A stretch of 64,000 bases of DNA from contig NZ_JAWZSQ010000001.1 of the NCBI RefSeq assembly GCF_034096925.1, positions 372,001 to 436,000 of the forward strand. Reading direction: 5' to 3'. This stretch comes from Patulibacter defluvii (GTDB lineage Bacteria; Actinomycetota; Thermoleophilia; Solirubrobacterales; Solirubrobacteraceae). The notes below the pieces were generated by a model, which was not told the origin of the DNA, ran no database searches, and was given only the letters and a program-made list of their open reading frames with translations. Shown piece by piece: positions 57,905-64,000 of the stretch; the stretch's first letter is position 1, and every line of letters starts with the position of its first letter. The position numbers and the translations under genes were made by a program.

Positions 57905-60262
57905 GTGCGTTCACGAGCAGCGGGAGCGATCACCGTCATCGCGGCGATCGGGTGGTGCGGCGTCGCAGCGGGGGACGAGGTCGAGACGCCGTGGCGTGGG
58001 TGGACGGCGCTCGGCCGGCCGGCGGTCTCCGCCGCCGGCGCCGACCGGGCGCAGGGCTTGGCCGCTCGTGACGACCGCGTCCTGTTCGGCAGCGGGACCT
58101 CCTTCGCTGCGACCGATGGGCATCGGACCGTCGTCGGCCAGGCGCCCGTCGCGATCGAGTACGGCTCCTGGGCCCCGCCGCCGCGTCCGTTGATCCTCGC
58201 GTCGGGCCGGCTCGTCGTTACGGGAAGGTGCCAGGTCGCGACCTCCGACGACCTCGGCGGCCACTGGACGAGAGCGTCGATTCCGGCTTCCGCCTGCCCG
58301 GCCGGCAACACGGCCCCGGCCTTCGTCGACGATCGTCACGGCATCATGCTGACCAGCAGCGCGCCGGTCGCCTACGGGGTAGCGGTCCCGCTGGCCAAGC
58401 AGACCGGGCCCGGCGTGATCGCGACCTCCGACGGCGGCCGCACCTGGTCCGTCCTCCAGGCCCCGGAGGACGCGCCGTCATCCCGGACAGCGCCACGGAC
58501 ATCCGATCCGGGCCCGCCGCCGCCGCAGCCGCGTGTCGCTCCCCAGTGGGTGGCGGCAACCGGCGACGGTGCCTACGTCCGAGCGGTGCTGGCCCGCGTC
58601 GGAGAGTCGGCCTTCGGGGGCAACACCGTCCTGATCGAGCGGTCGGTCGACGGCGGCGCGACCTGGACGGCGGCGCGACTGCCGGTGACGTCCACCACGT
58701 CGTTCCCCCACGACGGTGCGATCACCCCGCCGGAGGAAGGCCCCGGCGGATCGCTGCTCTTCACCGTCGACAAGACACTGGTCATGGCCGACCCGGACCT
58801 CGCGAACGCCCGCCGCGTCACGACGCCGGGCAGCGCTCCCCGCGTGGTTTGCGATGCACGACGCCAGTGCCTTGTGGGGTACGACGATCCCGCGCGCGCC
58901 GGCGAGCGAGTCGCGGCGACGTTCGATGGGTCGACCTTCGGGGACCCGCGGCCCGGCCTGCCGCTGCAGGCCGTGGCGACCGGCGACGGCACGGTCGTTG
59001 GCCTGCGGACGAGCGGTCCAGGCGCCACGGTGCGGTCTCGGGACCTCGGCCGCAGCTACGACGACCTGCCGCTGCTCGACGACGGCGAGTGGCTGCGGGC
59101 GCCGCCTCCGCAGCTGGCGCGGCGAGTCGGGGAGCGGATCGACCTGACGGCCGACGGGTTGACGTGGCACAGCGTCTTGCGGCCGCCGTCCCCCAACCCC
59201 TTGGTCCTCATGCAGGCGGCACCGGGCGGTGCCATCGGCCTGACCAAGGACGGTCGCGTTTGGCGCCAGCGCGACGGTCGCTGGACCTCCTGGGACGCGT
59301 CGACGCTCGAGCCGACGGCGGTCGCGACGAGCGGACCGGCGGAGATCGTCGTCGGATACGGGGGGTTGCTGCGACGGACGCCGGAGGGGACGCGGCGAGT
59401 CGTCCGGGTGGGCGACGACGGGAGCGTCCACATCGGTGGGCGGCGAGTGGCGTCGGTGTCGGCGGGGGCGGAATGGTCGCTCGCTGCGCGTGGCCCCTTG
59501 GTGCTGGCCTGGGCACCGGTGCGCGATCGCGAGGGGAGCCGAACCAAGGACCTCGGCGGGCTGCTGCGATCGACCGACGGCGGGCGCAGCTTCCGACGGA
59601 TCGCCAGCGCGCGGTCGACCGACGCGCTGCAGATCGTCGACGCGCGGACGGTCTATCGCACCGACCGTTCGGGGCTCTACGTCTCGCACGACGGCGGCCG
59701 CCGGTTCCGTCTGCGGAACCGCCTCGATCTGCTCCAGTCCGGATTCGACGAAGGCGGACTCGCCTTCTCGACGCCGCGGTCCGGGGTCGTCGGGCGGTCG
59801 GTGACGCGCGACGGCGGCAGGACGCTCACGCCGGTGCCGTTGGTGCCCGGCGGCGAGCGGCTTCTTGCCGCGCGCGGCGGTGCGGTCCTCGAGTCGGGAC
59901 CATTCCAAGTGCCGATCGTGGCTCGTCGGCTGCTCGACAGCGCCGCCCGTCCGCGCGTGACGCTGCGGTTGCGGGGCGGAACGCGGTGGGCGCGCGGCGT
60001 CAGGTTCGCCGAGATCAGCGGGACCGTCAGCGACGTGCCCGCCGGGACGGTGGTCGACGTGGTCGCGGCGTCGACGCGATTGGGGATCCGCCGGCACCAG
60101 GCGGTCGACGCCTTGCGCACCGACGAGCGCGGCCGCTTCTCGGGCTCGATCCTGCTGCGGACCGCGCGCGATCGGCTGCTGCAGGCGCGGACTCCGGGGG
60201 TCGTGGGCGATGAGCGGACCGTGCTCGGAGCTCGCAGCCGCTGGCTGGTGGCGTCCCGATGA
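57905..60262 (+). CDS. Secreted Asp-box (BNR/Ycf48-like) beta-propeller 1
   Basis: The 785-residue exported protein (signal about RSRAAGAITVIAAIGWCGVA) has several sialidase-type Asp-boxes: TSDDLGGHW, ATSDGGRTWSVL, RSVDGGATWTAAR, RSRDLGRSYDDLP, RSTDGGRSFRRI, VSHDGGRRFRLR and TRDGGRTLTP. It should fold as a multi-blade propeller like VPS10/Ycf48 proteins, ending in a beta-rich domain (about 685-785, RVTLRLRGGTRWARGVRF). The function is unknown. The GTG at 57905 is preferred because of a GAGGAG site just upstream; a GTG at 57878 adds nine residues. It overlaps the next gene (ATGA). Confidence 0.8.
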   Translation: MRSRAAGAITVIAAIGWCGVAAGDEVETPWRGWTALGRPAVSAAGADRAQGLAARDDRVLFGSGTSFAATDGHRTVVGQAPVAIEYGSWAPPPRPLILASGRLVVTGRCQVATSDDLGGHWTRASIPASACPAGNTAPAFVDDRHGIMLTSSAPVAYGVAVPLAKQTGPGVIATSDGGRTWSVLQAPEDAPSSRTAPRTSDPGPPPPQPRVAPQWVAATGDGAYVRAVLARVGESAFGGNTVLIERSVDGGATWTAARLPVTSTTSFPHDGAITPPEEGPGGSLLFTVDKTLVMADPDLANARRVTTPGSAPRVVCDARRQCLVGYDDPARAGERVAATFDGSTFGDPRPGLPLQAVATGDGTVVGLRTSGPGATVRSRDLGRSYDDLPLLDDGEWLRAPPPQLARRVGERIDLTADGLTWHSVLRPPSPNPLVLMQAAPGGAIGLTKDGRVWRQRDGRWTSWDASTLEPTAVATSGPAEIVVGYGGLLRRTPEGTRRVVRVGDDGSVHIGGRRVASVSAGAEWSLAARGPLVLAWAPVRDREGSRTKDLGGLLRSTDGGRSFRRIASARSTDALQIVDARTVYRTDRSGLYVSHDGGRRFRLRNRLDLLQSGFDEGGLAFSTPRSGVVGRSVTRDGGRTLTPVPLVPGGERLLAARGGAVLESGPFQVPIVARRLLDSAARPRVTLRLRGGTRWARGVRFAEISGTVSDVPAGTVVDVVAASTRLGIRRHQAVDALRTDERGRFSGSILLRTARDRLLQARTPGVVGDERTVLGARSRWLVASR

Positions 60263-62184
60263 CGGGCGGGTGGCGAACGCCGAGCGTCGTCGCGTTGCTG
60301 CTGGCGGCGCTCGCCCCGGCGTCCGTGTCCACGGCCGCGGTCCCGGCAGCAGAGTCGTGGTTTCGCGTCGGACCGCCTCCGGGGATCGGATCGCCGCTCG
60401 GGCTGGCGGCGGCGGGGGAGCGGGTCGTCGCGATCTACCGCGACCCGGAGCGGTTGGAGCCCGACCCGAACCGCGAGACCACCGCCGGATTCCTGACCCT
60501 CGGGCCGGAGGGGATGACGAGCGGGCGCTTCCCGACGGTGGCGGAAGTCGGTCCCGCGACCTTCTCGGGACCGACGACGGTCGTGGTCCCGATCGAGCCA
60601 CGCAGGGGGTCGACCGGGGCGCTGCTGCGGTCGACCAACGGCGGTCGCAGCTGGCGTCGGGTCGACCCGACGCCGTGCGGCGACGATTGGGTGGCCGCGG
60701 CGCCGGTCGCCTTCGACGAGGACGGCGTCGGCTTGCGGGTGACGTCGACCGACGGCGGTTGCGTCTGGCGGTCGGAGGACCGCGGGCGCCGTTGGTCGGT
60801 CGTCGCCCGCGAGCAGCGGCTCGTCGCGCCGGTCGCGGTCGGCGGGCGGCAGTTCCTGGCGATCGGCGCGCAGTCCGGCGATGGAGGACCGCTGCGGCGC
60901 TCGGAGGACGCCGGCCAGACGTGGAGCACGATCCCGCTTCCTCCGGCACCGCCGCTCGGCAAGGTGCCGTCGGAGGTGGCGGTGGCGACGCGGGCGCGCG
61001 GTCCGGTCTTGGCCGCGCCAGGCGGACGCCACGTCGTCGCCGGGACGACCTCCGGCGCGGCGCTGGTCTCCGCCGATGGTGGGCGCTCGTTCACCCGGGT
61101 CCCCCTGGACGCGGCTGCTGGCCGGGACCTCAGCGGCAGCTTCGTCACGGCGATCCGCGCCCAGGCCGACGGCTCGGCGCTGTTCGCGATCGGTGGGACG
61201 GCCGAGGCGCAGTGCTTCCTGGTCCGCGACGTCGTCGCTACGCCGTATGCGTGCGGCCCGTCGGCCTTGCACGCAGGCACCGCGCCGGAGTTCCTCTTCG
61301 AGGCTGGTGGCGATCGGCCGGTGCTGGTTCGCCGCGACGGGGCGGGCGGCGCACGGCAAGAGCTGATCGGGGGGCGCACGGCGGCCGAGAATCGGGGCGA
61401 CGGCCGGCTTGCTGCTTACGTGCGGGACGCGGTGCTGTGGGTCGCGCGCCGGCGGGGAGTCTGGACGCGGCTGCCGCTGCCTTCGGGGTTGAACCCACTG
61501 CGCGTCGCAGCGGTCGACGGCGCCCTGCTGGTGCTCGGCGACGACGGGCGCCTGTGGCGAGCCTCGCAGGGACGATGGCGGTTCCTCGTGCGCGTCCCCG
61601 GCCAGGTGTCGGCGATGGCGGTCGCCGATCGGGCTCCGTTGATCGCAGGAACGGCCGGGATCCGCCGCCTGTCCGGCGATCGGCTGCTTCGCGTCCGCGG
61701 GCCCCTCGCCGGGTTTCGACCGCGAGTGCTCGCGGCGAGCGGCCGGATCGCGCTGGCGGGCGACGGGGACGGTCGTCTGCGTCAGTCGCTCGACGGTGGC
61801 CGTCGCTGGAGCGCGGTCCGCGGACGCCTGGGCGGCCTCGAGTCGCTGACGGTCGCGGGAGCTCGTTCGGTCGTCGCCGTCGCCCGCCGACGCGTCTGGC
61901 GCTCGGCCGGCGCGGGAACGCGCTTCCGGCGAGGGCCGCGGCTGCCGATCTCGCCGAGCGTCGAAGCATCCGAACGGCCCGCGCTGTTGGCGTTCCAGGG
62001 CCGCCGGCGGGGCCTGATCGCGGCCTACGGGAACCTCTTCCTGACGACGGACGGCGGGGCCAGCGTGCGGCGGCTTCCCCTGCCCGACGGTGCGGGCCCG
62101 TCCGGGGTCTCCTGGTTGCGGGGCGGGCCGGTGGTCCAGGACGACCTGTCCCACGATCTGCTGGCGACGCGCGCCCTGCGCTGA
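60259..62184 (+). CDS. Secreted Asp-box (BNR/Ycf48-like) beta-propeller 2
   Basis: The 641-residue exported protein (signal VVALLLAALAPASVSTAAVPA) has the same kind of repeat as its upstream neighbour: RSTNGGRSWRRVD, TSTDGGCVWRSEDRGRRWSV, RSEDAGQTWSTIP, VSADGGRSFTRVP, QSLDGGRRWSAVR and TTDGGASVRRLP. The two share fold and order and are probably paralogues. They overlap by ATGA, so they are translated together and may assemble on the cell surface. It lacks the extra C-terminal beta domain of copy 1. The groESL operon follows after about 160 bases. Confidence 0.8.
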   Translation: MTGGWRTPSVVALLLAALAPASVSTAAVPAAESWFRVGPPPGIGSPLGLAAAGERVVAIYRDPERLEPDPNRETTAGFLTLGPEGMTSGRFPTVAEVGPATFSGPTTVVVPIEPRRGSTGALLRSTNGGRSWRRVDPTPCGDDWVAAAPVAFDEDGVGLRVTSTDGGCVWRSEDRGRRWSVVAREQRLVAPVAVGGRQFLAIGAQSGDGGPLRRSEDAGQTWSTIPLPPAPPLGKVPSEVAVATRARGPVLAAPGGRHVVAGTTSGAALVSADGGRSFTRVPLDAAAGRDLSGSFVTAIRAQADGSALFAIGGTAEAQCFLVRDVVATPYACGPSALHAGTAPEFLFEAGGDRPVLVRRDGAGGARQELIGGRTAAENRGDGRLAAYVRDAVLWVARRRGVWTRLPLPSGLNPLRVAAVDGALLVLGDDGRLWRASQGRWRFLVRVPGQVSAMAVADRAPLIAGTAGIRRLSGDRLLRVRGPLAGFRPRVLAASGRIALAGDGDGRLRQSLDGGRRWSAVRGRLGGLESLTVAGARSVVAVARRRVWRSAGAGTRFRRGPRLPISPSVEASERPALLAFQGRRRGLIAAYGNLFLTTDGGASVRRLPLPDGAGPSGVSWLRGGPVVQDDLSHDLLATRALR

Positions 62185-62208
62185 TCCGCCCGCCCTGAGC
62201 AGGCCCTT

Positions 62209-62235
62209 TTGGCACTCTTGTTGCGAGAGTGCCAA
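62209..62235. promoter_or_regulatory. CIRCE element 1 (HrcA operator)
   Basis: TTGGCACTC, a 9-base spacer, and GAGTGCCAA is a perfect inverted repeat matching the CIRCE consensus TTAGCACTC-N9-GAGTGCTAA. It lies upstream of the groESL promoter, where HrcA would repress heat-shock transcription. Confidence 0.92.
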
Positions 62236-62242
62236 CAACGGC

Positions 62243-62270
62243 TTGACGGCCGCCCGCCGTGAGCTACACT
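62243..62270 (+). promoter_or_regulatory. groESL promoter
   Basis: TTGACG (62243-62248), a 16-base spacer, and TACACT (62265-62270), between the two CIRCE elements. The transcript would start near 62277 and contain CIRCE element 2. Confidence 0.75.
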
Positions 62271-62281
62271 GCGGTTCCTCG

Positions 62282-62308
62282 TTGGCACTCTCGGCGTGAG
62301 AGTGCCGA
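62282..62308. promoter_or_regulatory. CIRCE element 2 (HrcA operator)
   Basis: TTGGCACTC, a 9-base spacer, and GAGTGCCGA (one mismatch from perfect symmetry) just downstream of the promoter, in the untranslated leader of groES. Two flanking elements give tight HrcA control. Confidence 0.92.
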
Positions 62309-62348
62309 CAGCAGTCCGAATCGCAAGCAGCTCCCACGGAGGGAACGC

Positions 62349-62648
62349 ATGTCCATCGATCTCAAGCCGCTCGGCGATCGCCTGATCGTCCGTGCCATCG
62401 AGGAGGAGCAGACCACCGCCAGCGGCCTGGTCCTGCCCGACACCGCCAAGGAGAAGCCCCAGAAGGGCGAGGTCCTCGCCGCCGGCGACGGCCGTTGGGA
62501 CGAGGACGGCGAGAAGCGGATCCCGCTCGACGTCGCCGTGGGCGACAAGGTCCTGTACTCGAAGTACGGCGGCACCGAGATCAAGGTGGACGGCGAGGAC
62601 CTCCTCGTCCTCCGCGAGAGCGACGTCCTGGCCAAGATCGCCGGCTGA
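62349..62648 (+). CDS. groES: Co-chaperonin GroES
   Basis: The 99-residue protein is the GroEL lid. MSIDLKPLGDRLIVRAIEEE at the N-terminus, TASGLVLPDTAKEKPQKGEV (the mobile loop binding GroEL), then VGDKVLYSKYGGTEIKVDGE and a last LRESDVLAKI are all standard. A GGAGGG ribosome site precedes the ATG. Regulated by the two CIRCE elements upstream; groEL follows 40 bases on in the same operon. Confidence 0.97.
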   Translation: MSIDLKPLGDRLIVRAIEEEQTTASGLVLPDTAKEKPQKGEVLAAGDGRWDEDGEKRIPLDVAVGDKVLYSKYGGTEIKVDGEDLLVLRESDVLAKIAG

Positions 62649-62688
62649 CGCCGCGAGCTTCCCGAGCTGAGAACAAGGAGCCACTGAC

Positions 62689-64000
<1,312 letters not shown>

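Noticed and set aside
62185..62208. T-run after the second Asp-box gene as a terminator
   Set aside because: The CCTTTT run lacks a convincing stem upstream and merges with CIRCE element 1.

Overview
The window is chromosomal DNA of a very high-G+C actinobacterium. Several things point to class Thermoleophilia, order Solirubrobacterales (a Patulibacter/Conexibacter/Solirubrobacter-like organism): a fused PafB-PafC regulator, a secreted protein with an ALGGTSYAA membrane segment followed by a short collagen-like GDKGDKGD run, and secreted beta-propellers ending in a shared LLRRxFRxG...LAPGxYR...DAAGN domain. The lineage is inferred from these traits, not from a marker gene. I see no rRNA, tRNA, insertion sequence, phage or CRISPR array; the region is mostly core and envelope genes.

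Layout. 1-5.6 kb: a convergent pair (uncharacterised cysteine/histidine protein and DUF488), a NUDIX hydrolase, DUF3052, a split TauE/SafE exporter facing its likely FadR-type regulator, an SRPBCC protein and a 2-hydroxyacid dehydrogenase. 5.6-8.7 kb (minus strand): a cytidylate-kinase-like protein, then the fluoride operon (fluoride riboswitch, 13-codon leader ORF, crcB, crcB, triple-DUF190), preceded by arfB. 9-15 kb: L,D-transpeptidase, alpha/beta hydrolase, a YhaM-like OB-HD exoribonuclease and pafBC. 15-30 kb: secreted proteins, an MFS exporter, two large LuxR/LAL ATPase regulators, a Vgb-like propeller and a flavin reductase. 30-41 kb: collagen-like surface protein, two TetR/target pairs with visible operators, dTDP-rhamnose genes rmlA, rmlD and rmlB, a UdgB-like uracil-DNA glycosylase and a class-A beta-lactamase-like lipoprotein. 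41-56 kb: the long Lhr helicase, cobK behind a 13-codon leaderless leader ORF, a large subtilase, two paralogous secreted YGGG proteins, Nei, GDPD, and an ECF sigma factor overlapping a DUF4349 membrane protein. 56-64 kb: Crp, NUDIX, ASCH, two Asp-box propellers, and groES-groEL (groEL cut by the window end) under two CIRCE elements.

The most rewarding parts are regulatory. (1) The fluoride riboswitch has a readable translational switch: the 3' pseudoknot strand can instead form a 12-bp hairpin over the Shine-Dalgarno of a 13-codon ORF that overlaps crcB by GTGA. (2) Eight sites share one promoter architecture: a CC(A/G)GGGTCG box abutting a CCGATTG -35, then 17 bp to a -10. It occurs before secreted-protein, exporter, LuxR and rhamnose genes. 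(3) About nineteen genes have a TANNNT box 6-9 nt before the start codon and little or no Shine-Dalgarno, which predicts widespread leaderless mRNAs. (4) Exact operator palindromes sit beside the GntR and both TetR genes, and a perfect 30-bp palindrome lies in the rmlA leader. (5) A (GC)5 tract breaks the frame of a small membrane protein.
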